In this document: in pieces, positions 1-9,023 of the stretch | How positions within the stretch are numbered: position 1 is the first letter of the stretch | Layout: every line of letters begins with the position of its first letter | Source of the DNA: Providencia vermicola | GTDB taxonomy: Bacteria > Pseudomonadota > Gammaproteobacteria > Enterobacterales > Enterobacteriaceae | DNA length: 64,000 nt | Direction of reading: 5' to 3' | Assembly: GCF_010748935.1 (NCBI RefSeq) | Contig: NZ_CP048796.1 | Location: 1,305,001-1,369,000, forward strand | Position numbers and translations under genes: made by a program | Notes under the pieces: generated by a model | What the model was told of the DNA's origin: nothing | The model's input: the letters and a program-made list of their open reading frames with translations, nothing else | Databases searched by the model: none

Positions 1-512
1 TAAGGGAAATTATTTCAATAGGTAATGAATATAATATCCCAATTATTTTAAATCCAGCACCTTATAGTGACATTGCGATTGAGCTATTGGAAAAGGTCGA
101 TATTTTAACGCCAAATGAAACTGAAGCGAGTTTGCTCTCAGGTGTCAATGTTGTTGATATGGAATCTGCAAAAAAAGCGGCAGAAATTATTCATACCAAA
201 GGTGTTAAGAAGGTTGTCATAACGCTGGGAAGTAAAGGTTCTATTGCTTATGATGGCAATAAATTCATTTACTCCCCCGCTTATACGGCTGTCGTTAAAA
301 ATACCGCAGGTGCAGGAGACGCGTTTAATGGTGCGTTGGCCGCATCATTAGCGAAAGGAAAACAGTTTTCTTATGCGTTGCGTTATGCCTCTGCATTTTC
401 ATCGCTTGCCGTAGAAACCAGTAATGCTTCAGAAATGCCTGAAGATATTAATGTGATGTATCGTATTAACCAAACAACCTACTCGCAGGTTGTTACTCAG
501 TCCCCTGAATAA
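1..512 (+). CDS. PfkB/ribokinase-family sugar kinase, C-terminal part (5' end outside window)
   Basis: The reading frame is open from base 3, so the gene begins upstream of the window. The visible part holds the ribokinase-type stretch NPAP (about base 54) and TPNETEA, then the family's C-terminal signature NTAGAGDAF around base 300, where the Asp is the catalytic base and the GAGD forms the anion hole. It should phosphorylate a sugar or nucleoside with ATP in the cytoplasm. The substrate cannot be read from this part. It is followed after 25 bases by the GATase1-like gene on the same strand, then a transporter and a lactonase-like hydrolase, which suggests a small catabolic operon. Ribokinase itself is possible, but no rbs transporter genes are present here. 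Confidence 0.85.
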   Translation, partial: REIISIGNEYNIPIILNPAPYSDIAIELLEKVDILTPNETEASLLSGVNVVDMESAKKAAEIIHTKGVKKVVITLGSKGSIAYDGNKFIYSPAYTAVVKNTAGAGDAFNGALAASLAKGKQFSYALRYASAFSSLAVETSNASEMPEDINVMYRINQTTYSQVVTQSPE

Positions 513-537
513 TTCATATTCTGAAAGAGGAATAAAA

Positions 538-1275
538 ATGAAAATTTTATTTATTGGTGAGTCATGGCACATTCATATGATTCATACTAAAGGCTACGAC
601 AGTTTTACTTCGAGTAAATATGAAGAGGGGGCGACATTTTTATTAAGCTGCCTAAGAAATAAAAATGTCGAAATTGATTATATGCCTGCTCATACCGTTC
701 AAATGGCATTTCCTAAAACGGTAGAGGAATTGGAAAAATATGATGTTGTTGTCATCAGCGATATTGGTGCAAATACATTCTTATTACAGAATGATACTTT
801 CTATAATATGAAAGTATTACCAAATGCACTGCAATTAATTAAGCAATACGTAATTAATGGTGGTGGGTTATTAATGATTGGTGGCTATTTATCCTTTATG
901 GGTATTGAAGCTAAAGCGAATTATAAAAATACGCTATTGGCGGATGTATTGCCAGTTGAAATGTTAGACGGTGATGACCGTGTTGAAACACCAGAAGGTA
1001 TTTTTGCAACGCCAGTTAATTCTGCACACGATTCAGTTAAAGGTTTTGGCAATTGGCCAATGTTCTTAGGCTATAACAAAGTTAAAGCTAAAGATAATAC
1101 TGAAACGGTTCTAAATATTGGCGAAGATCCATTATTAGTTTTCGGCGAATATGAAAAAGGTAAAACAGCCTGTTTTATGAGTGATTGCTCACCACATTGG
1201 GGAAGTAAAGAATTTATGGCTTGGGAACATTACTCTGATATGTGGGTAAATATTCTAAAACAGATCGCTCGCTAA
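538..1275 (+). CDS. GATase1-like (PF07090-type) cytoplasmic protein
   Basis: A 245-residue protein starting at the ATG at 538, preceded by AGAGGAATAAAA as ribosome binding site; an upstream in-frame start at 490 would overlap the kinase gene and lacks a comparable site. The N-terminus (KILFIGESW) and the GGGLLMIGGY stretch near residue 109 resemble the class I glutamine amidotransferase-like fold of the PF07090/ThuA-like group. I see no clear nucleophile-elbow Cys with a downstream His-Glu pair, so amidotransferase activity is doubtful. ThuA-like proteins are often found in sugar catabolic operons, which fits the neighbouring kinase, transporter and lactonase. The substrate is unknown. Confidence 0.75.
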   Translation: MKILFIGESWHIHMIHTKGYDSFTSSKYEEGATFLLSCLRNKNVEIDYMPAHTVQMAFPKTVEELEKYDVVVISDIGANTFLLQNDTFYNMKVLPNALQLIKQYVINGGGLLMIGGYLSFMGIEAKANYKNTLLADVLPVEMLDGDDRVETPEGIFATPVNSAHDSVKGFGNWPMFLGYNKVKAKDNTETVLNIGEDPLLVFGEYEKGKTACFMSDCSPHWGSKEFMAWEHYSDMWVNILKQIAR

Positions 1276-1399
1276 TTAAAATATCATCAAAAGTAAAATA
1301 GCAAAAAAATAAGAAATTAAGTGTGGGGAGTTCCCCCGCACTTTGTACTCCGATTACAAAAATAATGACTCATAGTCAAAAATCCAAAAGGAATATTTT

Positions 1400-2365
1400 A
1401 TGAGTGCAAAAAGTTATTCTACACCTTTACTGATGATAGCAACGGTTTTAGCCGGTATGTTATCGCCAATGCAATCTGCTGTTAATGGGCAACTAGGGGA
1501 TGTATTAAAAGACGGTAATGCCAGCGCTGTGATTTCTTTCGCCAGCGGTTTAGTTGTGATGTTTTTTATTATCATAGCTAAAAAACAGACCAGACAACAA
1601 TTTGCTGCCATTCCCAGTTTAATTAAACAACGTAAAATTCCATTATGGAACTGGTTTGCAGGTTTATGTGGCGCAATGGTCGTCTTCTCTGAAGGGGCTT
1701 CTGCGAGTGCTCTGGGGATCGCAACATTCCAAACCGCATTGATTTCAGCACTATTATTATCAGGCTTACTGTGTGACCGTTTTGGGATCGGTATTGACGA
1801 GAAAAAACCGTTTACCACTTTCCGTGTATTAGGGGCTGTTTTTGCTGTTGTTGCCACCTTATTTGTTGTTTCACCGCAATGGCATTCGACGTCAGCGATT
1901 TACTTAGCCATTCTTCCATTCTTAGCCGGTCTCTTAGCTGGATGGCAGCCTGCGGGTAACTCGAAAGTTGCAGAAGCGACAGGGTCAATGATGGTCTCTA
2001 TCACCTGGAACTTTATTGTTGGCTTCACCGTTTTAACCGTCGCGCTGGTGATTCGTATGGCGCTGGGTCACATCACCCTTGAATTACCAGGTGTGTGGTG
2101 GATGTATCTCGGTGGACCATTAGGACTTATGTCTATCGCATTAATGGCTATCTTGGTTCGTGGATTAGGATTGTTAATGTTAGGGGTGGCATCAACAGCA
2201 GGGCAATTACTCGGTTCTGTGCTGATTGATTTATTGCTGCCATCACTGGGAAATACTGTTTATCTAGTGACGATCATTGGAACTCTATTTGCACTCGTCG
2301 GTGCGATTATTACGACTATTCCTGAATTTAAAGAAGCAAAGGCTGCAAAAACAGCAGGAGTATAA
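1400..2365 (+). CDS. DMT-superfamily YdcZ-type (DUF606) inner membrane transporter
   Basis: A 321-residue, strongly hydrophobic protein with about ten predicted membrane segments arranged as two similar halves. The start MLSPMQSAVNGQLG is typical of DUF606/YdcZ proteins, which are often about 150 residues; here two units appear joined in one chain. ATG at 1400 follows AAAGGAATATTTT. It lies 124 bases behind the GATase1-like gene and its stop is one base from the start of the phosphotriesterase-family gene, so those two are clearly co-transcribed. A role as importer or exporter of the operon's substrate is an inference; no family member's substrate can be transferred here. Confidence 0.8.
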   Translation: MSAKSYSTPLLMIATVLAGMLSPMQSAVNGQLGDVLKDGNASAVISFASGLVVMFFIIIAKKQTRQQFAAIPSLIKQRKIPLWNWFAGLCGAMVVFSEGASASALGIATFQTALISALLLSGLLCDRFGIGIDEKKPFTTFRVLGAVFAVVATLFVVSPQWHSTSAIYLAILPFLAGLLAGWQPAGNSKVAEATGSMMVSITWNFIVGFTVLTVALVIRMALGHITLELPGVWWMYLGGPLGLMSIALMAILVRGLGLLMLGVASTAGQLLGSVLIDLLLPSLGNTVYLVTIIGTLFALVGAIITTIPEFKEAKAAKTAGV

Positions 2366-2366
2366 A

Positions 2367-3398
2367 ATGAAAGGTTATATTCAGACAGTAACTGGGCCAG
2401 TTAAAAAAGAAGATATGGGTTTGACTCTTCCCCATGAACATCTGTTTAACGATTTATCAACGGTAGTCGATGAACCTTTTTATGATTTCTCACATGTCTT
2501 AGTCGATAAAAAAGTCAGTGCGGATATTCAGTGGGGGCTTAAACATGATCCATATTGCTGCTGTGACAATATGGATAAAAAACCCATCGATGATGTGATT
2601 TATGAAGTGAATAACTTCAAAGAGCTTGGAGGGAAAACCTTAGTTGATGCAACAGGCTCTGAAGCGATTGGTCGTGATGTCCGTCAATTACGTGAAGTGG
2701 CGATAAAAACAGGTATTCATGTTGTTGCTTCCTCGGGGCTATATATCGAGAAATTTGAAGGCGAGCGTCTGGTTAAAAGCATCGATGAGATGGCCAAAAT
2801 GATCGATGATGAATTAAATATTGGTATTGATGGCACGGATATTCGAGCAGGTATGATTGGTGAGATTGGGGTGTCACCATTTTTTACTGAGGGCGAAAAA
2901 AATAGCCTTAGAGCAGCATCTGTAGCACAGCTAGCCAACGACCATGTTTCTATGAATATTCATATGCCAGGCTGGCAACGTCGTGGTGATGAGGTATTGG
3001 ATATCTTAATTAAAGAAATGGGCGTTAACCCCGCTAAAATCTCATTGGCACATTCAGATCCCTCCGGAAAGGATATCGATTATCAACGTCGTATGTTGGA
3101 CAGAGGCGTATGGCTTGAATTCGATATGATAGGTCTTGATATTTCCTTTCCAAAAGAAGGGGTTGCGCCAACCGTTACTGAAACGGTTGATGCAGTCTAT
3201 AAACTGATCGAGTTGGGATACAGTAACCAGATTGTTTTAAGTCACGATGTTTTCTTAAAACAGATGTGGGCTAAAAATGGTGGAAATGGTTGGGGATTTG
3301 TTCCCAATGTTTTCTTATCGTTATTGGCGAAAAAAGGTGTTGATAAAGCAACGCTAGATCGTTTATGTATCGATAACCCAGCTAATTTACTCACTTAA
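2367..3398 (+). CDS. Phosphotriesterase-family (PHP/PTER) metal-dependent hydrolase, probable lactonase
   Basis: A 343-residue TIM-barrel amidohydrolase. The first metal ligands sit in LPHEHLF (about residue 23), the bridging position is the Glu of GEIG rather than a carboxylated Lys, as in the E. coli PHP subgroup, and the later ligands are in NIHMPG, LAHSDP and LSHDVF. The start at 2367 is chosen because the frame upstream overlaps the transporter gene, AGGAGTATAAA lies immediately before it, and the N-terminus matches the family. PHP/PTER proteins are usually lactonases or amidohydrolases rather than true phosphotriesterases. It may open a sugar lactone before the kinase acts; that is inference from the operon. 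Confidence 0.88.
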   Translation: MKGYIQTVTGPVKKEDMGLTLPHEHLFNDLSTVVDEPFYDFSHVLVDKKVSADIQWGLKHDPYCCCDNMDKKPIDDVIYEVNNFKELGGKTLVDATGSEAIGRDVRQLREVAIKTGIHVVASSGLYIEKFEGERLVKSIDEMAKMIDDELNIGIDGTDIRAGMIGEIGVSPFFTEGEKNSLRAASVAQLANDHVSMNIHMPGWQRRGDEVLDILIKEMGVNPAKISLAHSDPSGKDIDYQRRMLDRGVWLEFDMIGLDISFPKEGVAPTVTETVDAVYKLIELGYSNQIVLSHDVFLKQMWAKNGGNGWGFVPNVFLSLLAKKGVDKATLDRLCIDNPANLLT

Positions 3399-3519
3399 TC
3401 AGTCACCCTTTGTTATTCGTTTTTTATTTTGCGGCGATAGCGTAATAGCGATTGCCGCTTTTTATTGGATCTTTTGAAACGAAGCGTGAAGCACATTTTC
3501 TATCTTATGGGTAACATTA

Positions 3520-4038
3520 TTGACAAAAAACGATAACAACCAGAAGGTAAATAGGATACACTTTTGCCCGTTAAAAAATAAAAACAGATATGACGGAAAA
3601 ACGTTGCACCTGCAAGCTAAATATAGACAACTCGCCGCTTATCTTGCGCTTCTTGCTGTCGCAATGCTGTTTATTGCCCCATTGATATCAAAATCAATGA
3701 TGCAGATGGCAGACTGCTCTCTTGTGGATAGTCAGGCACAACATGCGATGCACCATGCGCATCAAGGGATGCCATTGCCAGAAGAATGCCATGCAAGTGG
3801 TATGATGAATCACCTGCTTATGTCAGGCGTTGGGTTATCTCCAATGGAAGACATTGCTTGTGGCTATTGTCAGCTATTGATTCATTTCCCATTTATCATT
3901 TTGTTTATTGCAGTGGTTATTCGCCAACTGCTCACTTTAACGATTGACTTACCCTTAGAACCTTGTGTTCGCCTTTATCTATTTCGACCTTGGTCTCTAC
4001 GCTTTGCACGAGCGCCGCCTACACACTTTTCTTCTTAA
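3520..4038 (+). CDS. DUF2946 family membrane protein, copper-associated
   Basis: A 172-residue protein read from a TTG at 3520; no ATG gives a full-length product, and the exact start is uncertain (another TTG lies at 3603). Residues about 38-58 and 127-148 are hydrophobic segments. The middle is rich in His and Met (HAMHHAHQGM) and includes the DUF2946 signature ACGYCQLL-H-P. Proteins of this family are typically encoded beside TonB-dependent copper receptors, exactly as here. A role in copper handling at the inner membrane or periplasm follows from metal-ligand richness and context, not from direct evidence. Confidence 0.8.
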   Translation: MTKNDNNQKVNRIHFCPLKNKNRYDGKTLHLQAKYRQLAAYLALLAVAMLFIAPLISKSMMQMADCSLVDSQAQHAMHHAHQGMPLPEECHASGMMNHLLMSGVGLSPMEDIACGYCQLLIHFPFIILFIAVVIRQLLTLTIDLPLEPCVRLYLFRPWSLRFARAPPTHFSS

Positions 4039-4169
4039 TTATTGAAAAATATTAAATTTAATCTGTCACATTTGCCGTATTAAGTGCAAAGGGTGCGCTT
4101 TATCTTGAATTTGGCTTGGCCAATTCAGGCGGCATTGTTACGTCATAAAGAAAAGAACTAGGCAAAATA

Positions 4170-6212
4170 ATGAAAAAAGAAAATTTGGTCATCGCACCTG
4201 TCGCAATATGGGTTGCTACTGCGCTTATTGCAAATACAGCATTCGCTCATGAAGAAAATCAAAGTAAATTCTCAGACAGCGCGGTGATGATAGTGACAGC
4301 ACCTGTTGATTCACCACTGCTGATAAGTACATCACCAAAAATACCTCGGCAGCCAGTGCCTGCAAGTGATGGTTCTGATTATTTAAAAACCATCCCCGGC
4401 TTTTCGCAGATTCGTAATGGTGGAACCAATGGCGACCCAGTATTTCGAGGTATGTTTGGCTCTCGATTACGTATTTTAACCAACAACAGTGAAATGTTGG
4501 GGGCTTGTCCATCACGTATGGACGCTCCTACGTCTTATATATCACCAGAAAACTTTGACTTACTGACAATGATTAAAGGGCCACAGTCTGTTTTGTGGGG
4601 ACCTGGAAACTCAGCGGGAACTATCCGTTTTGAGCGTGAAAAGCCAGTATTTGATAAAGCGGGCATTCAAGGAAATGCGAGTGCGTTAGTCGCATCAAAT
4701 CAGCGTTGGGATACGAATGCGGATGTCAGTATGGGCAATGAAAAGGGTTACTTACGTTTGATTGGTAACAAATCGCGTTCGAATGACTATAAAGATGGGG
4801 ATGGTAATAAGGTGCCATCAAAATGGGATAAATGGAATGCCGATGTAGCCCTTGGTTGGACCCCTGACGAGTATACGTTATTAGAACTTACCGCGGGGAA
4901 AGGGGATGGAGAAGCGCGTTATGCCGGCCGTGGAATGGATGGTTCGCAATTTAAGCGTGAAAGCTTAGGTATGCGTTTTGAAAAAACGAACATTAGTACT
5001 CATTTTGATAAGTTAGAAGCCAACCTGTATTACAACTACGCGGACCATATCATGGATAATTACTCATTGCGTGATACCAGTGGCTCTGCGGGAAGTGGCT
5101 CAGGTCATATGGGACATATGATGGGCGGTGGTCATGGCATGATGAACATGCCAATGAAGATGCGTGTTGATCGTAAAACCGTCGGTGGTAGGGTCATGGG
5201 AACTTGGCTGTGGAGTGATTATGAACTGCGCGCTGGTGCTGATATGCAAAGTAACACACATCGTAAAGAGAGCAATGATCACTGGAATAAAGATGCACAA
5301 TTTCAAGATTACGGTATTTTTGGTGAGCTGACATGGGATGCCAACGAACATGGAAAAGTTGTTACAGGTGCCCGAGCAGATAGGGTCTTAGTGGATAATG
5401 ATACTACGATTGGCTCATCTGGCCGTAATACCGTGATGCCGGCTGGTTTTGTGCGTTATGAACATTCGTTGCCGGATATGCCAGTCATGTTGTACGCGGG
5501 GGTGGGTTATACCGAGCGATTCCCTGATTATTGGGAGCTGTTTTCACCAACCTATGGCCCTGATGGTACAACGAATGTATTTGATCATTTAAAAACTGAA
5601 AAAACGACTCAGTTAGATATCGGTGCAAAATATCATCACGAAAAAACCAGTGCATGGGTTTCTGCTTATATTGGCCGTGTGGATGACTTCATTTTATTCC
5701 GTTATAACCCACATAATTCACGAGAAAGCCAAGTTGAAAACGTTAATGCCATGATTATGGGGGGAGAACTGGGTGTTGCTCATAAATTAACGGATGAATG
5801 GAAAGCGGATGTGAGTCTTGCCTATGCTTGGGGAGAGAATCGTAGTGATCGACAACCATTACCACAGATGCCTCCATTAGAGACGCGTTTCGGGTTATCT
5901 TGGGAGAAAAATGATTGGACTGCGACAGGGTTAATGCGTGTTGTTAGCAGCCAACATCGTGTTGCAATCAATGATGGTAATGTCGTGGGTAAAGATTTTG
6001 GTCGTAGTGCTGGTTTTACTATTTTCTCTCTTAATACCGCTTATCGTGTTAACGATCATATGAAGTTAAGTGCTGGTGTGGATAATCTGTTTGATAAAAA
6101 CTATAGCGAACACCTCAATTTAGCAGGTAATAGTGGATTTGGTTATTCATCTAATGAACCTGTAAATGAGCCTGGTAGAACGTTTTGGGCTAAATTAAAC
6201 TTAACTTTTTAA
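4170..6212 (+). CDS. TonB-dependent copper receptor (OprC/NosA type)
   Basis: A 680-residue outer membrane receptor. Residues 1-26 form a signal peptide ending in AFA before HEEN. A plug domain follows (SDYLKTIPGFSQIRNGG), with the copper-receptor hallmark CPSRMDAPTSYI near residue 113, then a 22-strand barrel ending in a terminal aromatic (LNLTF). A striking extracellular-loop-like segment near residues 311-332 alternates Gly, His and Met (bases about 5100-5160), a likely copper-binding surface. It is preceded by the DUF2946 gene, a known pairing. It should take up copper across the outer membrane using TonB energy. No obvious operator was identified in the 131-base leader. Confidence 0.92.
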   Translation: MKKENLVIAPVAIWVATALIANTAFAHEENQSKFSDSAVMIVTAPVDSPLLISTSPKIPRQPVPASDGSDYLKTIPGFSQIRNGGTNGDPVFRGMFGSRLRILTNNSEMLGACPSRMDAPTSYISPENFDLLTMIKGPQSVLWGPGNSAGTIRFEREKPVFDKAGIQGNASALVASNQRWDTNADVSMGNEKGYLRLIGNKSRSNDYKDGDGNKVPSKWDKWNADVALGWTPDEYTLLELTAGKGDGEARYAGRGMDGSQFKRESLGMRFEKTNISTHFDKLEANLYYNYADHIMDNYSLRDTSGSAGSGSGHMGHMMGGGHGMMNMPMKMRVDRKTVGGRVMGTWLWSDYELRAGADMQSNTHRKESNDHWNKDAQFQDYGIFGELTWDANEHGKVVTGARADRVLVDNDTTIGSSGRNTVMPAGFVRYEHSLPDMPVMLYAGVGYTERFPDYWELFSPTYGPDGTTNVFDHLKTEKTTQLDIGAKYHHEKTSAWVSAYIGRVDDFILFRYNPHNSRESQVENVNAMIMGGELGVAHKLTDEWKADVSLAYAWGENRSDRQPLPQMPPLETRFGLSWEKNDWTATGLMRVVSSQHRVAINDGNVVGKDFGRSAGFTIFSLNTAYRVNDHMKLSAGVDNLFDKNYSEHLNLAGNSGFGYSSNEPVNEPGRTFWAKLNLTF

Positions 6213-6241
6213 TTAGATATTACGGATTGAAAGTAACATAG

Positions 6242-6263
6242 CCGATAGTGATATCGGGTATTT
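6242..6263 (+). repeat. 22-bp repeat with hairpin, copy 1
   Basis: The 22 bases here are identical to 7584-7605. Each copy contains the inverted repeat CCGATA-GTGA-TATCGG. This copy has lost the outer base pairs that make the second copy a strong bidirectional terminator. The two copies flank the decayed ORF and the SDR gene. Confidence 0.75.
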
Positions 6264-6275
6264 CAAACTACTGAC

Positions 6276-6300
6276 AAAGCCCTCGTTTTTTGAGGGCTTT
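6276..6300 (+). terminator. Probable transcription terminator after the copper receptor gene
   Basis: Perfect 9-bp inverted repeat AAAGCCCTC / GAGGGCTTT around a T-rich loop, 63 bases after the receptor stop codon. No downstream T-run follows, so termination strength is uncertain. Confidence 0.55.
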
Positions 6301-6302
6301 GA

Positions 6303-6529
6303 TCTTATAAGGTCAGTATAAATAATGAGCTAACCGATTGGTTAAAAGAAGCATTCCCCCAACAATATCAGTTCGCAGCCCTTGCGGTGAATGAACTGAT
6401 TTCTGAAGAGCGCCTTGTTAGAAAAATCGATATCGCGATGAGGCTTGAATTTATTTTGATGTCTTCGCAATACAGGGTGGCTTCCTCTCTTTCATTGCGG
6501 TCAGTGCTTTTTTGCGGACAGTGTCAGTG
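6303..6529 (+). pseudogene. Decayed ORF remnant, unidentified
   Basis: An open frame without a usable start codon runs from 6303 to a TGA at about 6529. Its first part (WLKEAFPQQYQFAALAVNEL, then ISEERLVRKIDIAMRL) has the composition of a real helical protein; the second half looks like out-of-frame translation. I read it as a 5'-truncated, decaying gene. The family is not recognised. Together with the flanking hairpin repeats it suggests that this segment was inserted or rearranged. Confidence 0.35.
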
Positions 6530-6673
6530 ATTGTCCCGCCGAAAATAAAAACGCAGGCCTGATTGTCACACAATAAACCATGACTTTTGGGCAAAATAAA
6601 AAGCAATAACCAGAGTTTTTACACTTTCAAAGCACGGTACATTGAGCTCATCATCGTCAATGAGGTATCTAAC

Positions 6674-7420
6674 ATGCTACTTAAAGGTAAAACGGCAATT
6701 ATTACTGGCGCATCTTCAGGCATTGGTCGCTCTATTGCCATCATGTTCGCACAGAACGGGGCTTCTGTTTGTTTGACTGGCCGGCGTGAAGAAGAGCTTC
6801 AGCGAGTGGTAAGTGAGATCCGTTCTGCGGGGGGAACGGCGATTTATTATGTTGGAGATGTGTGTTTAGAAAAAACGCATAAGGGAATATCAGACCTAAT
6901 ATCTCAAGAGTTTGGTCAGTTAGATATTGCGGTTAACAATGCCGGTATGGTCGGGCCAATAAAACCCGTTGCCGAGTTCGATCTCAATGAATGGAATCAA
7001 GTTCAGAATACAAACTCTACCGCTGCGTTCTTAGGGGTTAAACACCAGATACCCTTGATGGTTAAATCGGGTGGTGGCTCGATCATATTCACATCCAGTT
7101 TTGTTGGCAGTCGTGTTGGGCTTCCCGGAATGAGCAGTTATGGTACGGCAAAAGCGTCCTTGCTGGCATTAGCTAAAGGTATCGCTGCGGATTATTCCGA
7201 TAAGAAAATACGGGCAAACGTTATTTTACCGGGTGGGGTTAACACGGACATGGCAGGAGATCAGCAACAGCGTGAATGGGCTGCCAATTTACATGCAATG
7301 AAGCGGTTAGCTGAACCGGAAGAAATTGCATCTTCAGCGTTGTTTCTGGCGAGCTCTATGTCGAGCTTTATGACTGGGACTTCACTGTATGTTGATGGTG
7401 GCGTTTCAGTGTGCAAATAA
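6674..7420 (+). CDS. Short-chain dehydrogenase/reductase (classical SDR)
   Basis: A 248-residue oxidoreductase. The NAD(P)-binding motif TGASSGIG is at residues 11-18, the NNAG motif near 88, the catalytic Ser in the TSS stretch near 138, and the Y-x-x-x-K pair in SYGTAKAS near 155. The start at 6674 has TGAGG eight bases upstream; the longer frame from 6587 adds an N-terminus unlike SDRs. The arginine pair after the second strand (GRREEEL) suggests NADP(H) preference. The gene stands alone between two hairpin repeats, with no pathway context, so the substrate is unknown; annotations such as 3-ketoacyl-ACP reductase or glucose dehydrogenase would be guesses. Confidence 0.9.
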   Translation: MLLKGKTAIITGASSGIGRSIAIMFAQNGASVCLTGRREEELQRVVSEIRSAGGTAIYYVGDVCLEKTHKGISDLISQEFGQLDIAVNNAGMVGPIKPVAEFDLNEWNQVQNTNSTAAFLGVKHQIPLMVKSGGGSIIFTSSFVGSRVGLPGMSSYGTAKASLLALAKGIAADYSDKKIRANVILPGGVNTDMAGDQQQREWAANLHAMKRLAEPEEIASSALFLASSMSSFMTGTSLYVDGGVSVCK

Positions 7421-7576
7421 GTTTTCTTTCAGAGTAAAAAGCCCCTACAGTAGGGACAAAATACCATCGGGATCGCATATGGGAGTCATGGTAGTTTTTC
7501 CCTTGGAACGAAATGATGTCAGTCGTTGAACGGCGAATAAACCCCATGCAAAAAGCATGAGGCTCGTCAGTGGTCT

Positions 7577-7606
7577 AAAATACCCGATAGTGATATCGGG
7601 TATTTT
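7577..7606. terminator. Bidirectional terminator between convergent genes (repeat copy 2)
   Basis: A 13-bp perfect stem (AAAATACCCGATA / TATCGGGTATTTT) with a GTGA loop. The A-run and T-run on either side make it a rho-independent terminator in both directions, placed between the SDR gene and the sugar porter gene that face each other. Bases 7584-7605 duplicate 6242-6263. Confidence 0.85.
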
Positions 7607-7637
7607 ATAAAAGAACGATGGATAGCGCTAAATATGG

Positions 7638-9023
7638 TTAGCGGCCAATATCTCTTAGGGCATGACCTTTCATTAAATTTTCTTCAATATGCTCTAATGA
7701 AACATTCTTTGTTTCAGGCACAAAGTAGAGTGTGACAATAATAAATAGGGCGTTCAGTGCCGCGTAAACCCAAAATGTATTGGTGTCTCCTAATGTTGAT
7801 AGCAATGTTAGGAAGGTTGCACTGACAATCATATTGGCTATCCAGTTTGATGTAGTGGAACAAGTGATACCAAAATCACGTCCTCTCAAAGGTTGAATTT
7901 CAGAACAGAGCACCCACATAACGGGTCCTGCACTCACAGCAAAGCCAATAATAAAGATTAATAAAAAGGCGATGCTAGTGTACTGTGATAATTGAGAGTG
8001 AGCATCGAATGACAATAAGTAGGCAAGAAAACCGATACTGATTGCCATGACACTAAAGCCAAAGGTTAATAATTTTTTCCGCCCGAAACGGTCAACAATC
8101 GAAATCGCAAAAATAGTGGCGATGACGTTGACGAGACCAATGAGAACGGTGCCATACATTTGCTGAACGGTACTTTCAAAACCAGCGAGCGAAAAAATTT
8201 TGGGCGCATAATACATAATGACATTAATACCGGTCAGTTGTTGCATAAATTGTAATGCAATCCCCAAAAAGACAGTGCGGCGGAAATTACTGTTGCTTTT
8301 GAATAATCCAAATCCAGTTTGTTTTACTTTTAAGCTGTTAAATATATCCTCTAATTCTTGTATTGCTTCAGTTTCTGATTTCCTTAATTTTAATAAAATA
8401 GCTTTGGCATCATTAGACCTATTTTTGCTGGCTAACCAACGAGGGCTTTCGGGTAAAAAAGTGACACCAATAAATAACAGAACAGCAGGAATAGCGGTTA
8501 TTCCGAGCATCCAACGCCATGCATGATCATAACTAAAAGCAGTATCAGAAATAAAAGCCAGTAAAATACCAATAGTAATCATTAACTGATACATAGAGAT
8601 CATCCCACCCCGGATCTTTTTAGGTGCAATTTCTGATAAATAAGCGGGGGTCGTGAATGATGAAATACCAATAGCGAGTCCTAATATGACTCTTGAAAAA
8701 ATAAGTATATTGGCATTGGGTGAAAAAGCAGAACCTAACGCACCGATAATAAATAATATTGAGCTAATTAATAAACTTTTCTTTCTTCCCCCCAAAGAAG
8801 ATAACCAGCCACTAATAATTGCACCGGCGGCTGCACCGAACATCATTGAGCTAACGACGAGTTCTTGTTGGGTTGAAGATATATCAAACTGCTGACTTAT
8901 AAAGGGAAGGGCGCCAGAAATAACACCGGTATCTAAACCAAAAAAAAGGCCTGCTAGCGCGGCGAGTAAGCCGACAAAGATAACCATAAGACCCGTTGGT
9001 GTATTATTTTTAACCATGATCAT
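7638..9023 (-). CDS. MFS sugar porter family transporter (GalP/AraE/XylE-like sugar:H+ symporter)
   Basis: A 461-residue, 12-helix inner membrane protein. Sugar porter signatures are all visible: FFGLDTGVISGALPF in helix 1, GRKKSL after helix 2, PESPRWL and the central cytoplasmic loop, QQLTGINVIMYYAP in helix 7, DRFGRKKLL, and PETKNVSLE at the C-terminus. It should import a hexose or pentose with protons. It is an isolated gene on the minus strand; no sugar catabolic gene is adjacent, so galactose, arabinose or inositol cannot be told apart. An inositol role is conceivable, since IolT transporters belong to this family and the iol region lies about 8 kb away. Confidence 0.88.
   Translation of the reverse strand: MIMVKNNTPTGLMVIFVGLLAALAGLFFGLDTGVISGALPFISQQFDISSTQQELVVSSMMFGAAAGAIISGWLSSLGGRKKSLLISSILFIIGALGSAFSPNANILIFSRVILGLAIGISSFTTPAYLSEIAPKKIRGGMISMYQLMITIGILLAFISDTAFSYDHAWRWMLGITAIPAVLLFIGVTFLPESPRWLASKNRSNDAKAILLKLRKSETEAIQELEDIFNSLKVKQTGFGLFKSNSNFRRTVFLGIALQFMQQLTGINVIMYYAPKIFSLAGFESTVQQMYGTVLIGLVNVIATIFAISIVDRFGRKKLLTFGFSVMAISIGFLAYLLSFDAHSQLSQYTSIAFLLIFIIGFAVSAGPVMWVLCSEIQPLRGRDFGITCSTTSNWIANMIVSATFLTLLSTLGDTNTFWVYAALNALFIIVTLYFVPETKNVSLEHIEENLMKGHALRDIGR

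Noticed and set aside
1414-1857. 147-codon antisense frame in the YdcZ-type gene
   Set aside because: Shadow of a hydrophobic gene on the other strand; no ribosome site and no domain.
7638-9023. Displaced galP from the sprT-metK locus
   Set aside because: The family matches, but nothing in the sequence separates galactose from other sugars, so the symbol was not assigned.
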